Positions 1-7,759 of a DNA stretch of 18,825 bases are shown here, one piece after another (within the stretch, counting starts at the first letter, position 1; the number at the start of each line of letters is the position of its first letter). This DNA comes from Rickettsiales bacterium (lineage in GTDB: Bacteria; Pseudomonadota; Alphaproteobacteria; Rickettsiales; UBA1997), in the NCBI GenBank assembly GCA_947487845.1, contig CANKYC010000011.1:1-18825 (forward strand). Direction: 5' to 3'. The notes under the pieces were generated by a model, which searched no databases, was not told the origin of the DNA, and was given only the letters and a program-made list of their open reading frames with translations. Position numbers and translations under genes: made by a program.

Positions 1-598
1 TTCCGTCTTCGCTATAAAGTTTAATTTTTGCATCTTTTCTCATCGCGTAAAGCCAATAATTTCCAATCGGAACTTCTGATGCATTTAATAAAGCGGCAAC
101 TTTTTTAGAATGAAAATTCGTATTTGCCTGCATTATTTGAGGGCTTTGTAGAAAGGAAGTGTCGGCGTTGCTATACCAAGTGCTTTTAGGCTTTCTTGGC
201 CAAGTAATAAAAAGCACCGCTTTTGAACCCTGAAGCTTAATTAAATTGCCCCAGATCGGCGCTATTTGATATGAAGATTCGATACTTTCTTTATATTGCG
301 CCCAAACACTTTGATCTTGCAAAACCACAAAATTCCAAGTTTGGCTTCTTAAAGCTTTTAACGCTTGACCTTCTTGCCATAATTTTTTTAATCCCGCGCC
401 TCCGATGGTTACTGATTCGGTGTGAATGCGATAATTTCCACGACTGTCGGAAGCGGCTATTTTTTCAAGCATTTGGGGCATATTATTTGCTGCCGTATAA
501 CTGTTGCCGATAAAGAGGATATTGAGATCTTTATTAGCAAGAATTTGAGCTTGAGCTGGAAAGGCGAGAAAGGTAAAAATCAATATTTTTTTAAGCAT
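1..598 (-). CDS. SGNH/GDSL-type hydrolase, exported, 3' end outside window
   Basis: An open frame of 199 codons runs from an ATG at 598 off the left edge of the window, so the C-terminus is missing. The N-terminus is a clear signal peptide (K-K, hydrophobic core, AQA cleavage near residue 17). The mature protein then has the SGNH block I motif FIGNSYT (about residues 28-34, Ser at 32) and a segment VVLQDQS (about 109-115) placed like the later conserved blocks. The last visible residues, SEDG, lie where the catalytic Asp-x-x-His of block V would be expected; the His would be outside the window. It is probably a periplasmic or surface esterase or carbohydrate-ester hydrolase; the substrate cannot be told. 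It lies 26 nt after the acetyltransferase gene and probably shares its transcript with asd. Confidence 0.78.
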   Translation of the reverse strand, partial: MLKKILIFTFLAFPAQAQILANKDLNILFIGNSYTAANNMPQMLEKIAASDSRGNYRIHTESVTIGGAGLKKLWQEGQALKALRSQTWNFVVLQDQSVWAQYKESIESSYQIAPIWGNLIKLQGSKAVLFITWPRKPKSTWYSNADTSFLQSPQIMQANTNFHSKKVAALLNASEVPIGNYWLYAMRKDAKIKLYSEDG

Positions 599-624
599 AA
601 AGAAAGTGTTAAATTTTTAAGGCG

Positions 625-1278
625 CTACAGCCTAAAATCTTCTAACCTCTTTATTTGGTTACCGTTTTCGTCAAAATTATTGTTATCAAACCATTTATCA
701 AAAACTGTTTTGCGATTCTGCCATTCGCTGTCAATGATTGAAAAGAAAGCTGTGTCACGATTTTCGCCTTTGATAATCATATGTTGGCGAAAAGTTCCTT
801 CGTAAGTAAAGCCAAAGCGCAGCGCCGCTTTTTTTGAAGCCTCATTATTTGAATTACATTTCCATTGAACACGGCGAAATCCCAAATCTTCAAAAGCATT
901 TTTGAGCAATAAATAAACTGCTTCGCTGGCAATTGTGGTTTTTTGTAAATTTTTGGAAAAAGCAATGCCGCCAATTTCAATTGAGGCGTGATCTAAATTG
1001 AAATCCATTAAACATAAAATTCCTAAAGCGCTGTTTAATTTAGGATCAATTACTGCCCAATAAGTGCGACTGACGTTGGTTTCGCAGGCTTTTAACCAAT
1101 TTTGAAAATCATCTTCTTTCTTCCAAGAACCATTCATTAGATAAGTCCAAACATCTTTTTTGCTGCCGATAAATTGCCATAAATCTTGACCGTGAACCGC
1201 TTTTTTTAGTGATTCGAGGCGACAATAATTTCCAATTAAATCTGAATTTTTAGGCAAAGATTTTGCTGGATTTGGCAT
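625..1278 (-). CDS. GNAT-family N-acetyltransferase, RimJ/RimL type
   Basis: This 217-aa protein has the layout of the Acetyltransf_3 (RimJ/RimL-like) branch of GNAT enzymes. A mixed N-terminal part precedes the acetyl-CoA-binding segment QKTTIASEA (about residues 112-120), then LGFRRVQWKC, an N-x-x-S/A segment and the C-terminal LRFGFTYEGTFRQH and KGENRDTAFFS blocks typical of this branch. Family members acetylate protein N-termini, amino acids or small amines; the substrate here is unknown. The ATG at 1278 is 5 nt after the asd stop, so the two genes are very probably co-transcribed and perhaps translationally coupled. The length is normal for the family and no key region is missing. Confidence 0.88.
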   Translation of the reverse strand: MPNPAKSLPKNSDLIGNYCRLESLKKAVHGQDLWQFIGSKKDVWTYLMNGSWKKEDDFQNWLKACETNVSRTYWAVIDPKLNSALGILCLMDFNLDHASIEIGGIAFSKNLQKTTIASEAVYLLLKNAFEDLGFRRVQWKCNSNNEASKKAALRFGFTYEGTFRQHMIIKGENRDTAFFSIIDSEWQNRKTVFDKWFDNNNFDENGNQIKRLEDFRL

Positions 1279-1283
1279 ATTTT

Positions 1284-2300
1284 TTACAAACCGTGATCTT
1301 TAACTAAAAGTTCGGCAATCTGCACCGCATTTAGCGCCGCACCTTTTCTTAAGTTGTCGGAAACAACCCAAAGTGACAGACCGTTTTTAATTGAAGTGTC
1401 TTTTCTAAGTCTTGAAACAAAAACTGCATCTTTGGTTGAAGCGTCAATCGGCGTTGTAAAAATCATCTCTTGCGGACGATCAATAACCAAAACTCCATCA
1501 GCTTCTTCCAAAGCAGCTCTGGCTTTAGCAACTGAAATTGGATTTTCAAATTCGACGTTAACCGCTTCCGAATGAGCGTTAAAAACTGGAACGCGAACGC
1601 AAGTTGCTTCAACTTCAATTTTTGGATCGAGAATTTTTTTGGTTTCAACCTTCATTTTCCACTCTTCTTTGGTGCAACCATCTTCCATGAAAGAATCGAT
1701 TTGTGGAATCACGTTAAAAGCAATTCTTCTGCTGAATTTTACCGGTTCATTAAATTGATTAGCGTAGATTTTTTTGGTTGAATCATAAAGTTCATCCATA
1801 GCTTCTTTTCCCGCGCCAGAAACGGCTTGATAAGTTGCAACCACAATGCGTTTAATTTTAGCTAAATCATGCAAAGGTTTTAACGCCACCAACATTTGAA
1901 TTGTTGAGCAATTTGGATTGGCAATAATGCCGCTTTTTTTATATCCCGCGATTGCTTCAGGATTAACTTCAGGAACAATTAGCGGAACATTTTTATCCAT
2001 TCTGAAATGAGAAGTGTTGTCAATTACAACGCAGCCTTGAGCCGCAGCGCGCGGTGCGTGAATTGCAGAAATTTTTCCACCGGGTGAAAATAAAGCAATT
2101 GCAGTTCCCGCAAAATCATAATCATCCAAAACCTTCACCGTTAATTCCTTATCGCCAAATGTAACTTTTTGACCCAATGAATTGCGCGAAGCCAAAGCTA
2201 CAACTTCATCAGCTGGAAATTTTCTTTCCGCTAAAATATTTAAAATTTCTCGGCCAACATTTCCGGTAGCGCCAACTACGGCGATTTTTCTTCTAGACAT
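1284..2300 (-). CDS. asd: Aspartate-semialdehyde dehydrogenase
   Basis: Reduces L-aspartyl-4-phosphate to L-aspartate 4-semialdehyde with NADPH, the branch point to lysine/diaminopimelate, threonine and methionine, in the cytoplasm. At 338 aa the length is normal. The nucleotide-binding loop GATGNVG is at residues 10-16, the catalytic Cys131 lies in NPNCST, GAGKEAMDEL is at about 162-171, and the substrate-binding/catalytic stretch RVPVFNAHSE carries Arg236 and His243. The ATG at 2300 starts directly on the conserved strand before the glycine loop; no Shine-Dalgarno sequence is visible upstream. It heads a minus-strand run with the acetyltransferase and the SGNH hydrolase and is divergent from lpxB. 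Diaminopimelate supply fits the presence of peptidoglycan genes nearby. Confidence 0.97.
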   Translation of the reverse strand: MSRRKIAVVGATGNVGREILNILAERKFPADEVVALASRNSLGQKVTFGDKELTVKVLDDYDFAGTAIALFSPGGKISAIHAPRAAAQGCVVIDNTSHFRMDKNVPLIVPEVNPEAIAGYKKSGIIANPNCSTIQMLVALKPLHDLAKIKRIVVATYQAVSGAGKEAMDELYDSTKKIYANQFNEPVKFSRRIAFNVIPQIDSFMEDGCTKEEWKMKVETKKILDPKIEVEATCVRVPVFNAHSEAVNVEFENPISVAKARAALEEADGVLVIDRPQEMIFTTPIDASTKDAVFVSRLRKDTSIKNGLSLWVVSDNLRKGAALNAVQIAELLVKDHGL

Positions 2301-2311
2301 AGTAAATTTGA

Positions 2312-2431
2312 TTTAAGAATTAGGAATTGGTGTTTAAGTTCAAAGTGTTTAGTAGAGATCATATGAACTCCGTCGTTCGAGGGGTTCTACGAAGTTGATT
2401 AGCACTCTAATTCCTATTCTTAATTCTTAAA
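2312..2431. repeat. Imperfect inverted repeat between asd and lpxB
   Basis: Left arm tttaagaatta plus ggaattggtg (2312-2332) is matched in inverted orientation by 2403-2431, with a 6-nt extra segment in the right arm. Inside is a more GC-rich hairpin, gaactcc (2365-2371) / ggggttc (2381-2387) with a 9-nt loop and one G-T wobble. It fills the divergent promoter region of asd and lpxB, so it could be a decayed palindromic element or a transcript hairpin. Confidence 0.5.
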
Positions 2432-2445
2432 CTTAATTTTTCTCG

Positions 2446-3603
2446 ATGTTAAAAAAATTTTTCATAATTGCCGGCGAGGCTTCAGGCGACGTCCTTGGAA
2501 GTAAACTCATTAAAGAATTAAAAATACAAAATCACCAAAATCATGATTCACAATTTATCGGTGTTGGTGGAAAATTAATGAAAGAACAGGGTTTGGTTTC
2601 AATTTTTCCGATGGAAGAATTATCAATTATGGGCTTTGCTGAAATTGTGCCGCACATCCCGAAATTGCTGCGTCGGATTCGTGAAACTGCTGATAAAATT
2701 ATCTCAGAAAAACCTGACTTTGTAATTACAATTGATTCGCCAGATTTTTGTTTTCGAGTGATAAAAAAAATTCAAAAAGAAAAAGTAAAAAAAATTCACA
2801 TGATCGCGCCATCGGTTTGGGCTTATAGGCCGAAGCGCGCTGAAAAAATTTCTAAACTTTACGATTTGCTTTTAGCGATCTTGCCTTTTGAACCGCCTTA
2901 TTTTGAAAAACATGGTTTAAAAACGGTTTTCATCGGTCATCCAATCACTGAAAATGCGCCGGATTTTTCTAAAAAAGAAGCGGCGAATCTGCAATTTAGA
3001 AAAGAATATTTTATTGCCGCAGAAGATCTCTTAATCTGCATCACGCCCGGAAGCAGAAATGGTGAAGTTAAAAAAATATTTCCCGAATTTATCGGCGCAA
3101 TTAATTTGCTTATTGAAAAATTTCCTAATTTAAAAGTGGTAATTCCTTTGGTTGATAAAACTCGCGGCTTGGTTTTTGAAATGGCCAAAACTTTAAAAAC
3201 TCAATATTTTTTAATTGAAAAAGAAGAAAAAAATTCGGCATTTTTTGCTTCAAATTTTGCACTGGCCAAATCTGGCACCAATGCTCTTGAATTCTCGCTT
3301 TATCACTTGCCGTTAATCATCGCTTATAAGATAAATTTTATCACGCATTTTATCGTGAAAAGAATGGTCAAAATTAAATTCGCTAATTTGATAAATTTGA
3401 TTTTGAACAAAGAGTTAATCCCAGAAATGCTTCAAGATAATTGCAACGCGCAAACAATTGCTGGTCATTTGGAGCGCTTGATTTTGGATAAAAATCTAGC
3501 TCAAAAACAAATCACAGAAAGCGAAATTGCGCTTAAATTAATGGGTCTTAGAAGTAACGAAAACCCAAGCCAAAAAGCAGCAGCGCAAATTTTAAAATTA
3601 TGA
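2446..3603 (+). CDS. lpxB: Lipid-A-disaccharide synthase
   Basis: Joins UDP-2,3-diacylglucosamine and lipid X to make the lipid A disaccharide, at the inner face of the cytoplasmic membrane (Raetz pathway). The 385-aa length is typical. The N-terminal signature GEASGD is at residues 10-15; further in are APSVWAYRPKRAEKI, FIGHPI, the PGSR nucleotide-sugar loop and the C-terminal KSGTNALE donor-binding block, as expected for a GT-B fold glycosyltransferase of family GT19. The start at 2446 is fixed by the family N-terminus; no Shine-Dalgarno sequence is visible. The stop overlaps the next start as ATGA, which points to translational coupling with the D,D-carboxypeptidase. It implies that the organism makes lipid A. 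Confidence 0.97.
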   Translation: MLKKFFIIAGEASGDVLGSKLIKELKIQNHQNHDSQFIGVGGKLMKEQGLVSIFPMEELSIMGFAEIVPHIPKLLRRIRETADKIISEKPDFVITIDSPDFCFRVIKKIQKEKVKKIHMIAPSVWAYRPKRAEKISKLYDLLLAILPFEPPYFEKHGLKTVFIGHPITENAPDFSKKEAANLQFRKEYFIAAEDLLICITPGSRNGEVKKIFPEFIGAINLLIEKFPNLKVVIPLVDKTRGLVFEMAKTLKTQYFLIEKEEKNSAFFASNFALAKSGTNALEFSLYHLPLIIAYKINFITHFIVKRMVKIKFANLINLILNKELIPEMLQDNCNAQTIAGHLERLILDKNLAQKQITESEIALKLMGLRSNENPSQKAAAQILKL

Positions 3604-4535
3604 AAACGAAATTTACTTTTTTAACACTGATTGGCGCAATATTTGTTGCAAGCACGTCTTTGGCTGCTGACAAAGGATGTAGCACTAATTATTCTTCTTT
3701 GGTTTTAGATGAAGGAACTGGAGATATTTTGTATGGAAAGCGCTCCGACGAACAATTTTATCCGGCATCTTTGGTGAAAGTTATGACGCTTTATTTAACT
3801 TTCGAAGCGCTAGAAAAACATCAGCTTACAATGGATAAGGAATTAACAATTTCCGAGCTTGGCGAAGAAATTTCGCGAGTAAATAAAACCAATACTCTGC
3901 GTTTAAAAGTTGGAAATAAAATTACAGTGCGCGATGCAATTTACAGCGTGATTGTTAAATCATTTAACGAAGCCGCGGTAACATTAGCTGAAGCAGTTGG
4001 CGGCAATGAATGGAATTTTGTGCGCCTGATGAATGAAAAAGCGGCGGAGTTAGGAATGATTCATACTAGTTTCAGAAATGCCAGCGGACTTCACGCGGAA
4101 GGACAATATACAACCAGCTATGATTTGGCTCGTTTAGCAATTTCAATTAAGCATGATTTTCCGCAATATTATCATCTTTTTGCGCTAAAAGAATTTAAAT
4201 ATCGCGGCACTAAATATGAAACCCACAACCATGTTTTAGTTGATTACAAGGGCGCAGAAGGCATGAAAACTGGCTTTACCAAAGCATCGGGATTTAATTT
4301 AATAACTTCAGCAAAAAGACAAGATCGCAGAATTATTTCAGTTTTATTAGGCTGCGCAACCCAACAACGCCGCGATAAATTGACGAAAGAACTTTTAAAT
4401 GAATCTTTTGAAAATTTAGAAAAGCCAAAAATTCATCCACAACTTGAAGCAAAGTTGAGTAAAACTTTTAACTATGATGAAAAAGAAGAAAGTGGCGCAA
4501 ATCGTGGGGAAATTTGCGAACCATTAATAAAATAA
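3600..4535 (+). CDS. D-alanyl-D-alanine carboxypeptidase, DacA/PBP5-like, short form
   Basis: A serine D,D-peptidase that would remove the terminal D-Ala of peptidoglycan stem peptides in the periplasm. A signal peptide (about residues 1-22, ending SLA-A) leads into the peptidase S11 domain with all three active-site motifs: SLVK (Ser57, Lys60), SFN (121-123) and KTG (223-225). At 311 aa it is shorter than classical PBP5/PBP6 (roughly 380-400 aa). After KTG there are only about 86 residues, so the usual second beta-rich domain and amphipathic membrane anchor appear to be absent. It is therefore probably soluble in the periplasm. It starts inside the lpxB stop codon (4-bp overlap). Confidence 0.93.
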   Translation: MKTKFTFLTLIGAIFVASTSLAADKGCSTNYSSLVLDEGTGDILYGKRSDEQFYPASLVKVMTLYLTFEALEKHQLTMDKELTISELGEEISRVNKTNTLRLKVGNKITVRDAIYSVIVKSFNEAAVTLAEAVGGNEWNFVRLMNEKAAELGMIHTSFRNASGLHAEGQYTTSYDLARLAISIKHDFPQYYHLFALKEFKYRGTKYETHNHVLVDYKGAEGMKTGFTKASGFNLITSAKRQDRRIISVLLGCATQQRRDKLTKELLNESFENLEKPKIHPQLEAKLSKTFNYDEKEESGANRGEICEPLIK

Positions 4536-4557
4536 TTCTAAATTAATTATTTAAACT

Positions 4558-5541
4558 TTGCGTTCAAAAACCTTTAGAAATTTTTCATCATTTCCAAAAA
4601 TAAATCCTTATTGTTTCAATGAAGCAGATAAAAGGTTTAATCTTTATCAGCCTTTTGTGCTTAGAGTTCTTGAGGATGGTTTTCGAGCTGAAGGTCCGGC
4701 TAGTGTGGTTTTCCCCGGAATACCGATGGAAATATATAGCTCTAGTAATACTGCTTTTCTTGCTCCAGCCTCTGGAATTACCCGTACTTTTATCGGCGAT
4801 TCTTATAGCGATTTAAAGGTAACGACAAATCTTAATTGCGATACTTACCCACTAATCACAATTCCAGCTTTATTGTTTCTCTATCAAAAGTTTCAGCAAA
4901 AAAACAATGAGGCAAATCCTGCTATGATAGCATATAATGAAACAGCAATTACAAATATTGATGGAATAATGCCCTGTATAACCAGTCTTAATAACATTGG
5001 TGAATCGATTGAGTCTATTTGCGCCCATGAAGAACTTGTTAAAGAAATCGATCAAATAGTTTTTTACAAAAAAGATGAGGGAAGTTTTTTTAAATTAGTT
5101 ATTAAGGATGAAAGACAGCCGGAAGTTAAATTCAGCTCATTGATCGAGTCACCAAATAAAATAATAGACTTATTTTCTAGTGGAAAAATTCGCGCTCACG
5201 ACGAAATCAAGTTTCCTAAAAATGCATTAACCAAAGATAATTTTGATAACGATCCTGAACTAAAAGAATTTTCTTATCATTGTTATAGTGAGGCGGTACA
5301 AGAAGTTGCGTTTTATATAGTCACAAAAAAAAATAATGAGGATGTTTTTAATGATCCTTTCAACTCGCCATTATTGGAAATTTTAATCAAAGATGCTCAA
5401 AGTTTAATTTCTACAGTTGGTAAAGAAAAAATTATTTCAGCTTTTGAAATTTCTAATGTGAATCCAGAAACATCAGTAAGAAATCCTTTATTGATAAAAA
5501 GTTTTAACCGATCTTTGGATGAAATTGCGCATTTAAAGTAA
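4558..5541 (+). CDS. Unrecognised protein, possibly 5'-truncated
   Basis: A 327-codon open frame, 22 nt after the D,D-carboxypeptidase gene, that I cannot assign to a family. The only early start is TTG at 4558, directly after ACT and an in-frame TAA, with no Shine-Dalgarno sequence. The first in-frame ATG is at 4726 (residue 57), yet the residues before it look like ordinary coding sequence. No signal peptide, transmembrane helix or catalytic motif is evident. The C-terminal half is rich in Lys/Glu/Asp and Asn, like a soluble globular protein. The lack of a proper start and its position beside a CNNM pseudogene suggest a rearranged locus where this gene lost its 5' end. It may also be a lineage-specific gene using a rare start. 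Confidence 0.5.
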   Translation: MRSKTFRNFSSFPKINPYCFNEADKRFNLYQPFVLRVLEDGFRAEGPASVVFPGIPMEIYSSSNTAFLAPASGITRTFIGDSYSDLKVTTNLNCDTYPLITIPALLFLYQKFQQKNNEANPAMIAYNETAITNIDGIMPCITSLNNIGESIESICAHEELVKEIDQIVFYKKDEGSFFKLVIKDERQPEVKFSSLIESPNKIIDLFSSGKIRAHDEIKFPKNALTKDNFDNDPELKEFSYHCYSEAVQEVAFYIVTKKNNEDVFNDPFNSPLLEILIKDAQSLISTVGKEKIISAFEISNVNPETSVRNPLLIKSFNRSLDEIAHLK

Positions 5542-5600
5542 AGCCACGATAGTATTTTGGGTGTAACAAGATTTGTTTGGAATCGGTTTTTAATTTGGTA

Positions 5601-5910
5601 TAGAATACCGATTAAAGTAATTCTAATTTGGATTGTTGATAAAAATTTTCCCGATTCTTCAGCCAGTTTCAGCGCGGTTCTGGCGCTTTTATTCTTTTTT
5701 GCGAGGTGTTTTAATTTATCTTTATCAGAAAAAATAACCCGTATGTCCCATTGACATACGAGATGGGGATCCCCGCAAAGCGGCGCGTGACTCGTGTCGC
5801 GTTTCCGTATCCCGAAGGGATGGAGGATAAAAAATAATGGCAAATTCGGAAAGAGCAAAAAAGGCGTTGAGGATTAAAAGTAGGGCGATCACGAGGACTT
5901 CGAAGATCGT
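5601..5910 (-). pseudogene. Broken 5' fragment of a CNNM/DUF21 (CorC/TlyC-type) protein gene
   Basis: Read on the minus strand from 5910, the frame gives IFEVLVIALLLILNAFFALSE, then FAII, the first transmembrane helix of CNNM/DUF21 proteins. After an insertion it resumes in another frame with DKDKLKHLAKKNKSARTALK and LAEESGKFLSTIQI, ending ITLIGIL near 5601; this matches the region following helix 1 in the family. Only about 80 of some 400 residues survive; the rest of DUF21, the CBS pair and the CorC domain are absent. The expected start codon is ACG (5908-5910), consistent with a lost ATG. The insertion shifts the frame, with a TGA just after it. Family members are implicated in Mg/Co or other ion homeostasis. 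It lies 25 nt after the dnaA stop and ends near the unrecognised ORF. Confidence 0.75.
5738..5828. repeat. 91-bp GC-rich palindromic element flanked by a 9-bp direct repeat
   Basis: The stretch is about 59% G+C by hand count, in surroundings nearer one third. It contains several hairpins: cgtatgtc/gacatacg (8-bp perfect stem), ggggatcccc, ccgcaaagcgg and atcccgaagggat. The sequence aaaaaataa flanks it at 5729-5737 and 5829-5837. Deleting the element plus one copy joins the two CNNM gene fragments in frame (FAII then FSDKDKLK), strong internal evidence that it inserted there. It behaves like the Rickettsia palindromic elements but was not matched to any named family. Confidence 0.75.
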
Positions 5911-5935
5911 AAAATAATAACAATTAAGTGGAAAC

Positions 5936-7348
5936 CTAACTTCTAATTTTTTCTTCCAACCCTTTTACTTCCGCCAAAACAGTTGGTGTTGAATTCATCA
6001 ATTGATTCACGATTTTTACGGAATGAATAACAGTCGCATGATTTTTACCACCAAATTCTTTACCAATATTTGGTAAACTTTCTGAAGTCATAGTTTTTGC
6101 TAAATACATCGCAATTTGACGAGGTCTGGCAATGGCGCGGGCGCGATTAGAGGAAGTTAAATCTGAAAGTTTAATGCCATAAAAATGAGCGACGGCCTTT
6201 TTGATTTTATCAATTGTCGGCGCAGTTGATGAAGAAGCGCGGATGTAATCTGATAAAATACATTTTGCAGTTTCGATGCTGATTTCGCGATCATCTAAAA
6301 CTTTTTCGGCGATCAATTTTTTCATCGCACCTTCTAAATCACGAACCGAAGTGGTAATTTTTTCAGCAACATAACTAACAACTTTATCACAAAGTTCTTG
6401 TCCATGCATTTGCGTTTTAGCTTTTAAAATCGCCACGCGATCAGAATAATCTGGATTTTTGAAATTAACGATCATGCCACCAGAAATGCGTGACTTTAGT
6501 TTTTCATCAATATTCTCAAGGTCAGAAGGGCAACGATCGCAAATCAAAACTACCTGTTTATTGTCTTCAACAAGTGAATTAAAGCAGTTCATAAATTCTT
6601 GCTGCGTGCTTTCTTTGCCAGCGATGAATTGAACGTCATCGACAATTAACACATCAATTGAGCGCATTTTTTCTTTAAAACTCATCACATCGTTGCTGCG
6701 AATTGACTGCACAAAATGAAACATGAATTTTTCAGCTGATAAATATACAACTTTTTTAGATTTATCCGCTTCTTTGATTTGCCACGCAATTGCTTGCGCT
6801 AGGTGAGTTTTTCCCATCCCAACATTTCCATGAATGAAAAGCGGAATTTTATCATCAAACAAATTGATTTGCGCATCAAGACCGGCGGCGATTTTAGCCA
6901 TTGAAACCGCAAGCTTGTTGTATTTAGTGCTAACGAAATTCTGAAAAGTATAACGTGAATTTAATTCAGTTCCAAAAGCAAAAACATTATCATGTTTAGA
7001 AAGATTAACAATTTTACCTTCAGTGATTGTAAATTGCGGAGCTTCTAAAGCAGTTTTAGCCGAACAAATGACGCGTACTTTTTTAACTTGCGGACGAATT
7101 GCATGAGCCAAGTTTTTCAAGTTCTTGCCTTTAACTTCAACAAATTCACGAATAACCCAATCGCGAATGAATTTTGAAGGAGCGGCAAAAATAATTTCGC
7201 TTTCTGATTGCGAAAAAATTTCTAAAGCGCCCAACCATTTATTATAATTATCTTCACCGAATTCTGATTTGCAGGCAGCTAGAAATGCGCTTAGAAAAAG
7301 ATCATTTTCTTGGGATAATTCTGTATTTTTTATAGCAACTTGCGACAT
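5936..7348 (-). CDS. dnaA: Chromosomal replication initiator protein DnaA
   Basis: AAA+ initiator that binds DnaA boxes at oriC and melts the origin. The 470-aa protein has the N-terminal oligomerisation/helicase-loading domain (about residues 15-90), a short linker and an AAA+ domain with Walker A GNVGMGKT (174-181) and Walker B VDDVQF (Asp237-Asp238). The C-terminal domain IV helix-turn-helix includes SSNRARAIARPRQIAMYL and FGGKNHATVIHS. The start at 7348 directly abuts the rhodanese stop (TAG then ATG), so the genes are probably translationally coupled. The context is not the common dnaA-dnaN-recF order, and no cluster of TTATCCACA-like boxes is visible around it, so the origin is probably elsewhere, as in many alphaproteobacteria. 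A broken CNNM gene follows on the same strand. Confidence 0.98.
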   Translation of the reverse strand: MSQVAIKNTELSQENDLFLSAFLAACKSEFGEDNYNKWLGALEIFSQSESEIIFAAPSKFIRDWVIREFVEVKGKNLKNLAHAIRPQVKKVRVICSAKTALEAPQFTITEGKIVNLSKHDNVFAFGTELNSRYTFQNFVSTKYNKLAVSMAKIAAGLDAQINLFDDKIPLFIHGNVGMGKTHLAQAIAWQIKEADKSKKVVYLSAEKFMFHFVQSIRSNDVMSFKEKMRSIDVLIVDDVQFIAGKESTQQEFMNCFNSLVEDNKQVVLICDRCPSDLENIDEKLKSRISGGMIVNFKNPDYSDRVAILKAKTQMHGQELCDKVVSYVAEKITTSVRDLEGAMKKLIAEKVLDDREISIETAKCILSDYIRASSSTAPTIDKIKKAVAHFYGIKLSDLTSSNRARAIARPRQIAMYLAKTMTSESLPNIGKEFGGKNHATVIHSVKIVNQLMNSTPTVLAEVKGLEEKIRS

Positions 7349-7759
7349 CTATTTCTGTCTCCATGGTAGGTTATTAGCTTTCCAGCCATTGATTTTTCCT
7401 CTTTGCTGATCTTGATCCAAATCGCCTTCAAAACCGGAAGTGATATTGTAGCAATTTTCGTAACCAATATTTGTCGCATAGTTCGCGGCTTGGTTAGATC
7501 TAGCGCCAGAACGGCATAAGAAAAAAATGTGGGCATCTTTTGGAGCGGCTTTTTCTAAAGAAATAGCAAAATCAGGATTTTCATTCATGTTAGGCAAAAT
7601 TTGCCAAGGCAATAGCGTCATTCTATTGTTGAATTGCGCAGCATTTACTATTCCTACGAAGTTGAATTCTTCGAAGGTTCTGACATCTATAAGAATAGAA
7701 TTTTGATCTTTTTTTAATCGCTCAAAAGCGTCTGAAGCATTTATTTGAATAACTGACAT
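7349..7759 (-). CDS. Single-domain rhodanese-like sulfurtransferase
   Basis: A 136-aa protein (ATG at 7759) made of one rhodanese domain. It starts with an IxxxDA segment, then the conserved ILIDVRTFEEF block (Asp25), and an active-site loop CRSGARS with the persulfide-forming Cys82, followed by G-F-EGDLD and NGW near the C-terminus. Such proteins carry sulfane sulfur; the acceptor is unknown. A longer frame back to a TTG at 7825 would add 22 residues before the conserved N-terminus and is less likely. The gene ends exactly where dnaA begins, so dnaA is probably expressed from the promoter in front of this gene. Confidence 0.92.
   Translation of the reverse strand: MSVIQINASDAFERLKKDQNSILIDVRTFEEFNFVGIVNAAQFNNRMTLLPWQILPNMNENPDFAISLEKAAPKDAHIFFLCRSGARSNQAANYATNIGYENCYNITSGFEGDLDQDQQRGKINGWKANNLPWRQK

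Noticed and set aside
5397..5858. Minus-strand 153-codon ORF across the palindromic element
   Set aside because: Its N-terminus is the element, its middle is the CNNM remnant and its C-terminus is antisense to the unrecognised ORF; better described as pseudogene plus repeat.
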